Origin: an uncultured Pseudomonadota bacterium
GTDB lineage: Bacteria; Pseudomonadota; Gammaproteobacteria; Burkholderiales; Rhodocyclaceae
Direction: 5' to 3'
NCBI GenBank assembly: GCA_903870055.1
Contig: CAIQBG010000024.1
Location: 62,001 to 126,000 of the forward strand
Length of the DNA stretch: 64,000 nt
The translations under genes were made by a program, and so were the position numbers. The notes under the pieces were generated by a model that did no database searches, was not told where the DNA came from, and worked only from the letters and a program-made list of their open reading frames with translations. Position 1 is the stretch's first letter. Every line of letters begins with the position of its first letter. Positions 1 through 8,750 of this stretch are shown one piece after another.

Positions 1-692
1 TTGTCTGTGCCAAACCATGATTCAAAAAAGCGATCGGCCGAGAGCTGCGCATAGCGCTTATCGTGCATCACTTCCGCCGAATCCGGATGCTGCCCAGGAA
101 TCGTTGTGCGCTGTACAGCTTCGTCATAACTAATGGCTTTACCTGCATGTAACAACATGCCCCGCACAGCAGCTGTTTGATTATTCAAAGCGACTGGCCC
201 GCTCACGGAAATATCACCACGCGCATTGAGTAAACTGTACGGAATACGGTGGAGACCACCACGCATGGCCAGCATCTGGGTTATCGTGGCGCGACCTTGC
301 TGGCAGTCCGCCAGGCAACCGGTGCTTTGCAATTGCAAACGAATGTCTGACCCGCCAAGTGCAACTCCTTTAAGCTTTACGGTCGCATCAAGCTGATCGC
401 CCAAAGACACTTTCTGCTCTGGCTGCAGAATCGTGTCGTAAGCACCATTAGCTTTACGGTCAACCAGTATCTGATTGCGCAGTAGTGGATCATTCAGACG
501 ATCCAAGGCGACTGCTAAACCGGAATCAGCGGCTGCATAAGCGAGCCGATGACTATACCCATTCTGAGTGATGCGCAGGTCGGTGAGCAGATTACGTTGT
601 GTAAACAGCAGCATGAGTGCCGCCCCGCCCAGTAAGATCAATGATATAGGCAGGACACCGGCACCTTGCTGTCTGTGAAACAGGCGATTCAT
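1..692 (-). CDS. PilX-like minor type IV pilin, 3' part outside window
   Basis: The reading frame is open from an ATG at 692 down to base 1, so the C-terminus lies outside the window. The roughly 230 visible residues begin MNRLFHRQQGAGVLPISLIL, a short basic leader followed by one hydrophobic helix, as in PilX-type prepilins. The next segment (RLAYAAADSGLAVALDRL) resembles the post-helix region of that family. Its ATG overlaps the stop of the upstream PilW-like gene (ATGA), which indicates translational coupling. PilX-type minor pilins prime pilus assembly at the inner membrane. The helix has a Pro and no clear Glu5, so cleavage by the prepilin peptidase is plausible but not certain. Assignment rests on context plus N-terminal architecture. 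Confidence 0.72.
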   Translation of the reverse strand, partial: MNRLFHRQQGAGVLPISLILLGGAALMLLFTQRNLLTDLRITQNGYSHRLAYAAADSGLAVALDRLNDPLLRNQILVDRKANGAYDTILQPEQKVSLGDQLDATVKLKGVALGGSDIRLQLQSTGCLADCQQGRATITQMLAMRGGLHRIPYSLLNARGDISVSGPVALNNQTAAVRGMLLHAGKAISYDEAVQRTTIPGQHPDSAEVMHDKRYAQLSADRFFESWFGTD

Positions 693-1309
693 GGTGATGC
701 CACCGAATTGCGCCAGGTGATGCGATCTACCAGCACCCGTTCGACCGTGGGATCTGATTTGAGACGACCCACAATGCGTATCTGTAGTGAAGGTATAGAC
801 ATTGCCATACTGCCAGCAGGTGCTTGTGCTAGCGCTGCCTGAAACTCAAGTTCCGTTACACTCATAAAGGCCGGATCGGTAATCGTCTCGGGTGCTGCTG
901 CTGTACCGGTATGCATCAGAATCGTGCCCGCTTTGGCATCGTGGGTAAATCGACCACTGACTAATTTCCCATCAGCCTCCCGATAGGCATAAGTTAGCGA
1001 ACTACCCCGTAGTCCGGCATACAAGGCTTCTCCGTCAATGGCTGGGAGCGCTGGTTGATCAATCACAAATTTAGCGGGCACGCCGATGTCTGAGACTGCT
1101 TCGGGAAACTGCCCTGCCCGACGGATGTCCTGAACCATCATATCCATCAGCGTTCGGACATCTTGCTCCAGACGGGCAACTTTCAACGTCGTTGTATTGC
1201 CTTCGACTAAACGCGACATAAACTGCAAGACACCGGCCAGCACCATGAGCCCCAATGCCATGGCAATGAGGGTTTCCAATAACGTAACGCCGCGTTGATC
1301 GCGGCACAT
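689..1309 (-). CDS. PilW-like minor type IV pilin
   Basis: About 206 residues starting MCRDQRG, then VTLLETLIAMALGLMVLAGV: a prepilin leader ending in Gly, Glu at mature position 5, and a hydrophobic helix. PilW-family proteins sit at the pilus tip complex with PilV and PilX. The body (EQDVRTLMDMMVQDIRRAG around residues 40-60) matches the PilW pattern. The frame is open further upstream (ATGs at 1357 and 1381), but those starts overlap the preceding pilin gene and give an implausibly long leader. The ATG at 1309 lies 19 bases after that gene's stop, although its ribosome site is weak. The gene overlaps the PilX-like gene by 4 bases. Confidence 0.8.
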   Translation of the reverse strand: MCRDQRGVTLLETLIAMALGLMVLAGVLQFMSRLVEGNTTTLKVARLEQDVRTLMDMMVQDIRRAGQFPEAVSDIGVPAKFVIDQPALPAIDGEALYAGLRGSSLTYAYREADGKLVSGRFTHDAKAGTILMHTGTAAAPETITDPAFMSVTELEFQAALAQAPAGSMAMSIPSLQIRIVGRLKSDPTVERVLVDRITWRNSVASP

Positions 1310-1328
1310 CTTCAGACGCTTAAGGGCT

Positions 1329-1760
1329 TTATTGCTGCCAACAAACCGCGGGTTCATAGTTTGTTTCCAAGCCGCGAACAACCAGCGTTAGGGTATTACA
1401 TGGCGTACCTGCTTGTTCATCCTGAGCTTGATTGCTACCCGGCAATGCTCTGGCCGTCAGCGTGTAGTCCTGCCCACCCTGCGGCTGCAAGCTTAGTTGG
1501 TAGTGTTTTCCAACGCCTGCAGCTGTTGTCCAGCTTGCCGGCAGTGTCGGCGCCGCACCAATGCGCACAAGCCGCTGCTTTTCAACAACAAGCTGCATAC
1601 GTAAAAGCTCTGCCTTGGCGTCCGCCCGCGCGCTGCGCTTGAGATAGCCGGAATACGATGGATAGGCGATGCCGGCCAAAACGCCGACGATCACCAGCAC
1701 GATCAGCAATTCAATAAGGGTAAAGCCCGTCTGTAGCCGCCTGGCGGTTAGCACGGGCAT
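1329..1760 (-). CDS. PilE-like minor type IV pilin
   Basis: 143 residues. The N-terminus has the class III signal: leader MPVLTARRLQTG, then FTLIELLIVLVIVGVLAGIA with Phe1 and Glu5, processed by PilD and N-methylated in this family. It continues YPSYSGYLKRSARADAKAEL, the usual PilE alpha-1 region. Two Cys near the C-terminus (PCNTL and AVCWQQ) could form the D-region disulfide loop. The length suits a minor pilin. It starts 4 bases after the pssA stop and is followed by PilW- and PilX-like genes, so it probably belongs to the minor pilin set rather than being the major subunit. Confidence 0.85.
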   Translation of the reverse strand: MPVLTARRLQTGFTLIELLIVLVIVGVLAGIAYPSYSGYLKRSARADAKAELLRMQLVVEKQRLVRIGAAPTLPASWTTAAGVGKHYQLSLQPQGGQDYTLTARALPGSNQAQDEQAGTPCNTLTLVVRGLETNYEPAVCWQQ

Positions 1761-1764
1761 AGGC

Positions 1765-2523
1765 TCAGACCTGTGGGCGCCGTTGCCGCTTAGGCAGAAT
1801 GGTCATGACATAGCCCGAAAGCGCATAGACCAGGAAAAAGCCAAAGAGCCAACCCGGGGGGTAGCTTGAAATCAATACCAACGCCAGGGCAAAAGCGGCA
1901 ACAGCGACAAAGGGCACGCTCTTGCGCAGGTTGATATCTTTGAATGAATAAAACTTGACGTTAGTCACCATGGTGACACCCGCAAAGATAGTCAGCCCAG
2001 CCGCCAGCCAGGAAACATCTGGCCCAGCAATGCCCAGATCACCCATCACCCAGATAAAGCCAACAACCAGCGCAGCGGCTGCCGGGCTAGGCAAGCCCTG
2101 GAAGTAACGCTTATCAACCACTTCTAAGGTCGTATTAAATCGAGCAAGACGTAACGCCGCACCCGCACAATAAAGGAAGGCTGCGAGCCAACCGAACTTA
2201 CCCATGCCGCGTAGGGCCCATTCGTAAACGATGAGCGCCGGTGCCGCACCAAAGGACACCATATCGGACAGCGAATCATATTCCGCGCCAAAGGCGCTTT
2301 GCGTGCGCGTCATACGCGCGACGCGACCATCGAGGCCATCCAGCACCATGGCCACGAACACACCCACAGCGGCCTGTTCAAAGGCACCGTTCATGGCTTG
2401 CACAATGGCGTAGAAACCTGCAAATAGCGCCCCTGTTGTAAACAGATTCGGCAATATATAGATTCCCCGACGTTTTACCTCGGGGTTAAATAGCGCTTTG
2501 CGTGGTTTTTTTGCAGGAAACAT
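1765..2523 (-). CDS. pssA: CDP-diacylglycerol-serine O-phosphatidyltransferase
   Basis: 252 residues. Makes phosphatidylserine from CDP-diacylglycerol and L-serine in the inner membrane, the first step to phosphatidylethanolamine. The CDP-alcohol phosphatidyltransferase signature is visible at about residues 62-88: DGLDGRVARMTR, then FGAEYDSLSD, giving the DG-x2-AR-x8-G-x3-D-x3-D metal and substrate site. Several hydrophobic segments flank it. It lies 9 bases after psd, which encodes the next enzyme of the pathway, so the pair are co-transcribed. It is the Gram-positive/betaproteobacterial integral membrane type, not the E. coli PLD-like type. Confidence 0.93.
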   Translation of the reverse strand: MFPAKKPRKALFNPEVKRRGIYILPNLFTTGALFAGFYAIVQAMNGAFEQAAVGVFVAMVLDGLDGRVARMTRTQSAFGAEYDSLSDMVSFGAAPALIVYEWALRGMGKFGWLAAFLYCAGAALRLARFNTTLEVVDKRYFQGLPSPAAAALVVGFIWVMGDLGIAGPDVSWLAAGLTIFAGVTMVTNVKFYSFKDINLRKSVPFVAVAAFALALVLISSYPPGWLFGFFLVYALSGYVMTILPKRQRRPQV

Positions 2524-2532
2524 GCGGGAAGC

Positions 2533-3171
2533 TTAATCCAGTTCGGCAATGACCGTGGAAGAAGCATACACCTTCTCGCCGATGCTGACTTTAACCTTGG
2601 CATTGAGCGGCAAGTAGAAATCCACACGCGAGCCAAAACGGATAAATCCGTAGCGCTCACCGGGATTGAAACGATCACCCACGTTAGCGTAGTTCAGAAT
2701 ACGACGCGCCACCAGGCCGGCGATCTGCACACAGGTGATGTCCTGACCGGTTGGCGTACGCAGGTGTAATGCGCAACGCTCATTATGTTCAGAAGCTTTA
2801 TCCAGGGCAGCGTTCAGGAAGCTGCCTGCCACATACCATTTGCCAACGACTTCGCTGGTGGTCGGGATACGATTCGAATGAACGTTAAATACGTTCATGA
2901 ACACACTGACCTTGAGTGCCCGGCGATTCAGCCAGGGATCATCGGTTTCAGCCACGACGATCACACGACCGTCGGCTGAAGAAACAACGCTGTTGGGGCC
3001 ACCGGCGACAACACGTGGCGGATCCCGGAAAAACTGAACGACGAAAATAGCGATTGGCCAGAGCAACCAGGCCAATGCGCTATCCAGGATACTGGCCAGA
3101 ATGGCCGCACCCAGCGCCAACCCGATAAAGGGCCAGCCCTCGCGGGCGAGAATAGGGTGCGGATAGTTCAT
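2533..3171 (-). CDS. psd: Phosphatidylserine decarboxylase proenzyme, short form
   Basis: 212 residues. Converts phosphatidylserine to phosphatidylethanolamine at the inner membrane with a pyruvoyl cofactor. The self-cleavage site is the GS of RFGSRVDFYLP (Gly180-Ser181), leaving a 32-residue alpha chain that carries the pyruvoyl group. Two N-terminal hydrophobic segments (about residues 15-47) anchor the beta chain. The length fits the roughly 215-residue short Psd of betaproteobacteria. The ATG at 3171 has a clear AAAGGA site and follows the ilvC stop by 18 bases. Confidence 0.93.
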   Translation of the reverse strand: MNYPHPILAREGWPFIGLALGAAILASILDSALAWLLWPIAIFVVQFFRDPPRVVAGGPNSVVSSADGRVIVVAETDDPWLNRRALKVSVFMNVFNVHSNRIPTTSEVVGKWYVAGSFLNAALDKASEHNERCALHLRTPTGQDITCVQIAGLVARRILNYANVGDRFNPGERYGFIRFGSRVDFYLPLNAKVKVSIGEKVYASSTVIAELD

Positions 3172-3189
3172 GGTGTGTCCTTTAATAAC

Positions 3190-4227
<1,038 letters not shown>

Positions 4228-4244
4228 TCAAAAAAATTAAAAAA

Positions 4245-4736
4245 TCAAACCTTGAGCATACGGTCACCGCGACCGATACCCGAGACGCCTGAGCGAACGG
4301 TTTCCAGAATAAGTGCCGGGTCAATGGCAGCAATGAACGAATCCAGTTTGTTCGATGTGCCCGTGAGCTCGACGACATAAGCCGAATCCGTGACGTCAAT
4401 AATGTGCCCGCGGAAAATATCAGCCAGGCGCTTCATCTCTTCACGATCTTTACCTGTAGCACGCACCTTGATCATGAGCAGTTCGCGTTCAACGTGCGGC
4501 GCTTCCGACAGGTCGATGACCTTAACCACATCAACCAGCTTATTCAGCTGCTTGGTGATTTGCTCAACGATGTCATCCGTACCGGAAGTCACCAGCGTAA
4601 TACGTGACAGCGATGGGTCTTCCGTTGGCGCTACCGTCAACGACTGGATGTTGTAACCACGGGCCGAAAACAGGCCGGCAACGCGGGAAAGCGCACCCGA
4701 TTCGTTTTCCAGAAGAATGGAAATAATGTGTCTCAT
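4245..4736 (-). CDS. ilvN: Acetolactate synthase regulatory (small) subunit
   Basis: 163 residues from ATG 4736 (MRHIISILLENESGALSRV). It binds the catalytic subunit and confers feedback inhibition by valine. The N-terminal ACT domain (about residues 1-78) has NESGALSRVAGLFSARGYNI, the effector-binding loop. The C-terminal domain (about 85-160) has the usual RELLMIKV start. At 163 residues it matches E. coli IlvH rather than the short IlvN. The open frame extends upstream to 4937 but that stretch is antisense-like sequence overlapping ilvB. It starts 10 bases after the ilvB stop. Confidence 0.96.
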   Translation of the reverse strand: MRHIISILLENESGALSRVAGLFSARGYNIQSLTVAPTEDPSLSRITLVTSGTDDIVEQITKQLNKLVDVVKVIDLSEAPHVERELLMIKVRATGKDREEMKRLADIFRGHIIDVTDSAYVVELTGTSNKLDSFIAAIDPALILETVRSGVSGIGRGDRMLKV

Positions 4737-4746
4737 CGTGCGCTCC

Positions 4747-6465
4747 TTACAGGTGATCTTCGGCCAGAACCATGTCGGACAGGCCCTTGCCAGCCGACAC
4801 CATCGGGAAGACGTTAGCCGTCGGGTCGATGATGAAGTCCATGAACACCAGATCATTCTTGTGTTTGTCGGAGAAGGCGAGTTCCAGCGCCGGACCCACA
4901 TCTTCCGGACGTTCGATACGCATACCCACATGGCCATAAGCTTCTGCCAGCTTCATGAAGTCAGGCAGCGACGACATGTACGAATGCGAGTAACGATTCT
5001 CGTAGAACATTTCCTGCCACTGACGCACCATGCCCAGATAGCCATTGTTCAGGTTGATGATCTTGACCGGTACGTTGTACTGCTTACAGGTCGAGAGTTC
5101 CTGAATACACATCTGGATCGAAGCTTCGCCGGTTACACAGGCAACCGTAGCACCCGGATTTGCGTAGCGCACACCCATGGCGTAGGGCAAGCCCACACCC
5201 ATGGTGCCCAAGCCGCCGGAGTTAATCCAGCGACGTGGCTTATCAAACTTGTAGTACTGCGCAGCAAACATCTGATGCTGACCCACATCCGAGGTCACAA
5301 AGGCATCGCCCTTGGTCACTTCCCAGAGCTTCTCAACCACGGCCTGTGGCATGATCTTCTCGGGATTTTTACGGTAATTCAGACTGTTACGACCACGCCA
5401 ATCGGCAATGGTTTCCCACCACTGAGCGACAGCCGCATCCGGTTTGGAGCCAATGGCTTCCAGCTGTTTCATCAGCTCTTCCAGCACATCCGGTACGTTG
5501 CCGACGATGGGCACATCCACCTTCACGCGCTTCGAAATCGACGATGGATCGATATCAATGTGAATGATTTTGCGTGGGTGCGTTGCGAAGTCTTCTGGGT
5601 TGCCAATCACACGGTCATCGAAACGGGCACCGATCGCCAGCAGCACATCACAGTGTTGCATGGCCATATTGGCTTCGTAAGTACCGTGCATACCCGGCAT
5701 GCCCATGAACTGCTTATCGGTCGCAGGATAAGCGCCAAGTCCCATCAGCGTATTGGTGATTGGGAAACCGAGGTAACGGGCCAGCTTGGTCAGTGGGTCA
5801 GCTGCGTCAGACAGAATGACACCACCACCGCTGTAAATCATCGGGCGCTTGGCTTCCAGCAGCAGATGCGCTGCCTTCTTGATCTGTCCCTGATGACCCT
5901 TAACTACCGGGTTGTAGGAACGGATATTGACCGTATCCGGATAAGTAAATTCGGTGCGGTGTGCCGTCACGTCCTTCGGAATATCAATCAGCACCGGGCC
6001 AGGACGGCCACTGCGTGCGATATGGAAGGCTTTTTTGACGGTCTCGGCCAGATCTTTGACGTCTTTAACCAGGAAGTTGTGCTTGACACACGGACGGGTA
6101 ATACCAACCGCATCACTTTCCTGGAAGGCATCCTGACCAATATAGAAGGTTGGTACCTGACCACTGATTACAACCAGCGGGATCGAGTCATAGTAGGCGG
6201 TTGCAATGCCGGTTACTGCATTGGTCAGGCCAGGACCCGAGGTCACCAGTGCAACGCCAACGCGCTGCGACGAACGGGAATACGCATCGGCAGCATGAAC
6301 GGCAGCCTGCTCGTGTCGTACCAGTACGTGATGAATTGTGTCTTGTTTGAAGAGCTCGTCGTAAATATGAAGAACCGAGCCACCTGGGTAGCCGAAAATC
6401 GTATCGACGTTTTCAGCTTGCAGACATTTAACAAGAATCTCTGCGCCACTTATTGCTGCTGACAT
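4747..6465 (-). CDS. ilvB: Acetolactate synthase catalytic (large) subunit
   Basis: 572 residues. A thiamine diphosphate and FAD enzyme condensing pyruvate with pyruvate or 2-ketobutyrate, the committing step of branched-chain amino acid synthesis. Seen: the N-terminal SGAEILVKCLQAENVDTIFG, with the catalytic Glu in VRHEQAAVHAADAYSR, and the C-terminal ThDP motif from GEASIQMCIQEL to NNGYLGMVRQWQ. The usual motif start is GDGS/GDAS; here it is GEAS. The start at 6465 is fixed by AGGAGG eight bases upstream; a further upstream ATG would lie before that site. Size and architecture are closest to E. coli IlvI. First gene of the ilv-psd-pssA-pilin run. Confidence 0.95.
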   Translation of the reverse strand: MSAAISGAEILVKCLQAENVDTIFGYPGGSVLHIYDELFKQDTIHHVLVRHEQAAVHAADAYSRSSQRVGVALVTSGPGLTNAVTGIATAYYDSIPLVVISGQVPTFYIGQDAFQESDAVGITRPCVKHNFLVKDVKDLAETVKKAFHIARSGRPGPVLIDIPKDVTAHRTEFTYPDTVNIRSYNPVVKGHQGQIKKAAHLLLEAKRPMIYSGGGVILSDAADPLTKLARYLGFPITNTLMGLGAYPATDKQFMGMPGMHGTYEANMAMQHCDVLLAIGARFDDRVIGNPEDFATHPRKIIHIDIDPSSISKRVKVDVPIVGNVPDVLEELMKQLEAIGSKPDAAVAQWWETIADWRGRNSLNYRKNPEKIMPQAVVEKLWEVTKGDAFVTSDVGQHQMFAAQYYKFDKPRRWINSGGLGTMGVGLPYAMGVRYANPGATVACVTGEASIQMCIQELSTCKQYNVPVKIINLNNGYLGMVRQWQEMFYENRYSHSYMSSLPDFMKLAEAYGHVGMRIERPEDVGPALELAFSDKHKNDLVFMDFIIDPTANVFPMVSAGKGLSDMVLAEDHL

Positions 6466-6477
6466 ACACACCTCCTC

Positions 6478-6494
6478 GCGAAGCGTCACTTCGC
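6478..6494 (-). promoter_or_regulatory. Hairpin just upstream of the ilvB ribosome site
   Basis: GCGAAG, a 5-base loop, then CTTCGC form a perfect 6-bp stem in the ilvB leader. It ends one base before the AGGAGG-containing ribosome site (6471-6477). A role in translation control is only inferred; no leader peptide rich in Ile, Leu or Val codons was found. Confidence 0.4.
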
Positions 6495-6567
6495 CTTGCC
6501 CCTATCCGGCACGCGCACCTTGTGAGTGGCTCCGACAACAGGGTTGTGGTTACGGGGAAAACCGCCA

Positions 6568-6596
6568 ATGATAGCTAGTGCAGCGCTTTTGGGCAA
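6568..6596 (-). promoter_or_regulatory. Predicted ilvB promoter
   Basis: On the minus strand TTGCCC (6591-6596) is separated by 17 bases from TATCAT (6568-6573), a good sigma-70 type promoter. It would give a leader of about 95 bases before ilvB. It drives the ilv-psd-pssA-pilin run and faces away from the sigma factor gene. Confidence 0.6.
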
Positions 6597-6602
6597 GACT
6601 TG

Positions 6603-6624
6603 CTAGAATCGCCCCGAATTCTAG
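6603..6624 (+). promoter_or_regulatory. Inverted repeat upstream of the ECF sigma gene
   Basis: CTAGAAT (6603-6609), 8-base spacer, ATTCTAG (6618-6624): a perfect 7-bp inverted repeat 28 bases before the sigma gene start and upstream of the ilvB promoter. It could be an operator or part of the sigma gene promoter (TAGAAT resembles a -10). Function is unknown. Confidence 0.4.
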
Positions 6625-6651
6625 TGTTTTCTTTCTAGCCGGAGCAATTGC

Positions 6652-7215
6652 TTGGCCACCCCACGCGAACTGGATGCTTTTCTTGCCGATGTCGAGCGCC
6701 GGGCCTATAAAACGGCCTGGTTTGCCGTGCATAACGAAGAAAATGCGCTCGATATCGTGCAGGATTCCATGCTGAAGTTGGCCGAACACTATGGCGACCG
6801 CCCCGCCGATGAGCTACCAGCGCTGTTCCAGCGCATTCTGCAAAATACGATCCGTGATTTTTACCGTCGTAGCAAGGTGCGCAACCTGTGGACCACGCTG
6901 TTTTCCGCACTCGGCGGCGGTGAAGATGAAGACGATCAGGAAAAAATAGACCGTTTACGGGCAACCGATGCCGATCAGGCTGAACGCCCTGAGGATGCGC
7001 TGGAACAACGGCGAACCCTCGATGACATCGAAGAATCCCTGGCAAAACTGCCGGCTCGTCAACGAGAAGCCTTCCTCCTGCGTTATTGGGAGGGATTAGA
7101 TACAGCAGAAACTGCCGAAGCCATGGGTTGCTCCCAAGGCAGCGTCAAAACCCACTGCTCACGGGCCACCCAAGCCCTAGCAGCGGATCTGAAAGCAAAA
7201 GGACATCAGCTATGA
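6652..7215 (+). CDS. RNA polymerase ECF-type sigma factor
   Basis: 187 residues. Region 2 is at about residues 8-75 (AWFAVHNEENALDIVQDSML, then LFQRILQNTIRDFYRRSKV), the core-binding and -10 recognition helices. Region 4 is at about 130-180 (LPARQREAFLLRYWEGLDTA, then GCSQGSVKTHCSRATQAL), the -35 helix-turn-helix. The start is TTG at 6652, supported by GGAG seven bases upstream; no better ATG lies before region 2. It heads a set of overlapping genes (DUF3619, DUF3106, RDD) typical of Burkholderiales. The membrane protein next to it may be its anti-sigma factor, but that is inferred only from position. Confidence 0.9.
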   Translation: MATPRELDAFLADVERRAYKTAWFAVHNEENALDIVQDSMLKLAEHYGDRPADELPALFQRILQNTIRDFYRRSKVRNLWTTLFSALGGGEDEDDQEKIDRLRATDADQAERPEDALEQRRTLDDIEESLAKLPARQREAFLLRYWEGLDTAETAEAMGCSQGSVKTHCSRATQALAADLKAKGHQL

Positions 7216-7649
7216 CCCATAAAACGCCTCACCATGACCGCCCGCAGGAAGACCTGCTGGCCAAAGCCATGGCACGCGCACTGGATCAGGGCACAGATAC
7301 GCTGCCCAGCCGTGTGACTGCACGCCTGGCGCAAATGCGTGAACAAGCGCTTTCCCATCAGAAACAGTGGCAAAGCGCGCTGCAACTGGCTGGACAAAGC
7401 ACCCATCGCGCTATGGGTAGCCTGTTTGGCGACTCATTTGGCTCTGCGACCGACTGGCGCCGCTGGGCTGCCTCGGCAGGCATTCTGCTGGTTGCTGGCG
7501 CTTTTATGTTCTGGCAGGCACAAACACAAATCGAAGATCTGGCTAATGAAGACAGCGCCCTGCTTAGCGAGGCACTACCGCCTAATGCATTGATCGATAA
7601 GGGATTCCAGACATGGCTTTCCACCGGAACGCCAGCCGAAAAGGACTGA
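7212..7649 (+). CDS. DUF3619-type membrane protein, possible anti-sigma partner
   Basis: 145 residues starting MTHKTPHHDRPQEDLLAKAM. The ATG overlaps the sigma gene stop (ATGA), implying coupled translation. The N-terminal half is soluble and helical (DTLPSRVTARLAQMREQAL). One membrane helix lies at about residues 90-107 (ASAGILLVAGAFMFWQAQT), followed by a short acidic tail. Layout and position match the DUF3619 family found beside ECF sigma genes in Burkholderiales. The single-pass topology and coupling fit an anti-sigma factor, but no zinc-binding or other anti-sigma motif is visible, so function is unproven. Confidence 0.75.
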   Translation: MTHKTPHHDRPQEDLLAKAMARALDQGTDTLPSRVTARLAQMREQALSHQKQWQSALQLAGQSTHRAMGSLFGDSFGSATDWRRWAASAGILLVAGAFMFWQAQTQIEDLANEDSALLSEALPPNALIDKGFQTWLSTGTPAEKD

Positions 7650-8341
7650 TCCTTGTTGTAGCAGTGACTGCCATCATTGCGGTGGTGGTCGGGTATCCGC
7701 GCGTCCGCTCTAACCAGGATACCCCCAGCGGCGTGCGCGTCGCCGTACCCCCCCAGCCAGACTGGAAAGATTTAACAGCAACGCAAAAAGACATCCTCGC
7801 GCCGCTGCAAGAGGATTGGAACAATATGGAGCGATTCCGCCGCAAAAAGTGGCTGGAAATTGCTGCAAAATATCCTAATCTGAATGAAGCTGAGCAGGAA
7901 CGTGTCCGCGACCGCATGCAGGTCTGGGCCAATCTGACCCCGGCGCAACGCCAGGCAGCTCGTGAACGTTTCCGGGAATTAGCCAAACAGACCAACCCTG
8001 AAGAACGGGCTGAGCTGGCGCAGAAATGGGCCGATTACCAGAACCTGCCTGAAAATGTACGTGCCCGGCTGGAAGAAGAGGCTCGCGAACTGGACAGAGC
8101 CAACAAACGCGCCGCCCGTACCCCTGCCGTTGATGGCAAACCCACGGTAACCACCACCAAAGAGGGCGCCCTGCCCGCCGGAACTGCAGCTGGCTCGTTA
8201 GCAACGGCACCCGGCGCAGTCAAAGTCGTACCACCGAAAGCGGCTGCACCTGCCAGCCCACTCACTTTTGCCCCGACCAAACCCGTTGAGGAAAGCGCAA
8301 ACCCGGTATCTGCTGAATCTTCTGGCAATGAGAGCCGCTAA
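7613..8341 (+). CDS. DUF3106-domain protein, membrane-anchored
   Basis: 242 residues. An N-terminal signal anchor (KGLILVVAVTAIIAVVVGY, about residues 10-28) is followed by the DUF3106 region (about 48-155), rich in W, R and E: DWKDLTATQKDILAPLQEDW, then LTPAQRQAARERFRELA, likely helical repeats. The last 80 residues are a low-complexity Ala/Pro/Thr tail. It overlaps the DUF3619 gene by 37 bases in another frame; AAGGGA lies upstream of the ATG, which supports this start. Probably periplasmic and helical; function unknown. Confidence 0.78.
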   Translation: MAFHRNASRKGLILVVAVTAIIAVVVGYPRVRSNQDTPSGVRVAVPPQPDWKDLTATQKDILAPLQEDWNNMERFRRKKWLEIAAKYPNLNEAEQERVRDRMQVWANLTPAQRQAARERFRELAKQTNPEERAELAQKWADYQNLPENVRARLEEEARELDRANKRAARTPAVDGKPTVTTTKEGALPAGTAAGSLATAPGAVKVVPPKAAAPASPLTFAPTKPVEESANPVSAESSGNESR

Positions 8342-8750
8342 CTACGCACCCCTAGGCCGCCGACTAGGCAGCCTGCTCTACGAAATGCTGGTGGTTCTAG
8401 CGCTGGGTATTTTTTTATTTGTCCTACCCGTCGCGATATTGTCCGGATTGACCCAACACACACCCGGCCCTGCCTTGCTGTGGTTTTATTTGTTCAGCCT
8501 ATTAGGCACTTATTTCATCTGGTGCTGGGTCCGTGCCGGCCAAACCCTAGCGATGAAAACTTGGCGCTTACGCCTAGTAGACGCACAATCCGGATTGCCC
8601 CTACGCCCTTTACAGGCCTTTGTTCGTTACGGCATGGGCTGGATCTGCTGGCCAACCGGTCTGGCGTTATTGTGGAGTTTTATTGATCCGGACCAGCAGT
8701 TTCTGCATGACCGTATTGCCGGTAGCCGGATCGTCCTGCTCGCTAAATAA
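8328..8750 (+). CDS. RDD family integral membrane protein
   Basis: 140 residues starting MRAANYAPLGRRLGSLLYEM. The RDD fold has two or three membrane helices; seen here are segments at about residues 17-40, 50-68 and 105-122. The family motif RAGQTLAMKTWRLRLVD lies between helices two and three, and the Arg-rich start resembles the RRLGSLLYE signature. The first Asp of the name-giving RDD is replaced (LLYE). RDD proteins include transporters and stress-related proteins; no substrate can be named. Its start overlaps the DUF3106 gene by 14 bases. Confidence 0.82.
   Translation: MRAANYAPLGRRLGSLLYEMLVVLALGIFLFVLPVAILSGLTQHTPGPALLWFYLFSLLGTYFIWCWVRAGQTLAMKTWRLRLVDAQSGLPLRPLQAFVRYGMGWICWPTGLALLWSFIDPDQQFLHDRIAGSRIVLLAK

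Noticed and set aside
4717-6462. A 581-codon open frame on the plus strand opposite ilvB
   Set aside because: It mirrors ilvB codon by codon, has no family similarity, and ilvB is certain; a by-product of codon bias in the real gene.
6466-6650. ilvB attenuator with leader peptide
   Set aside because: No short frame rich in Ile, Leu or Val codons with a ribosome site was found; only the hairpin near the ribosome site remains.
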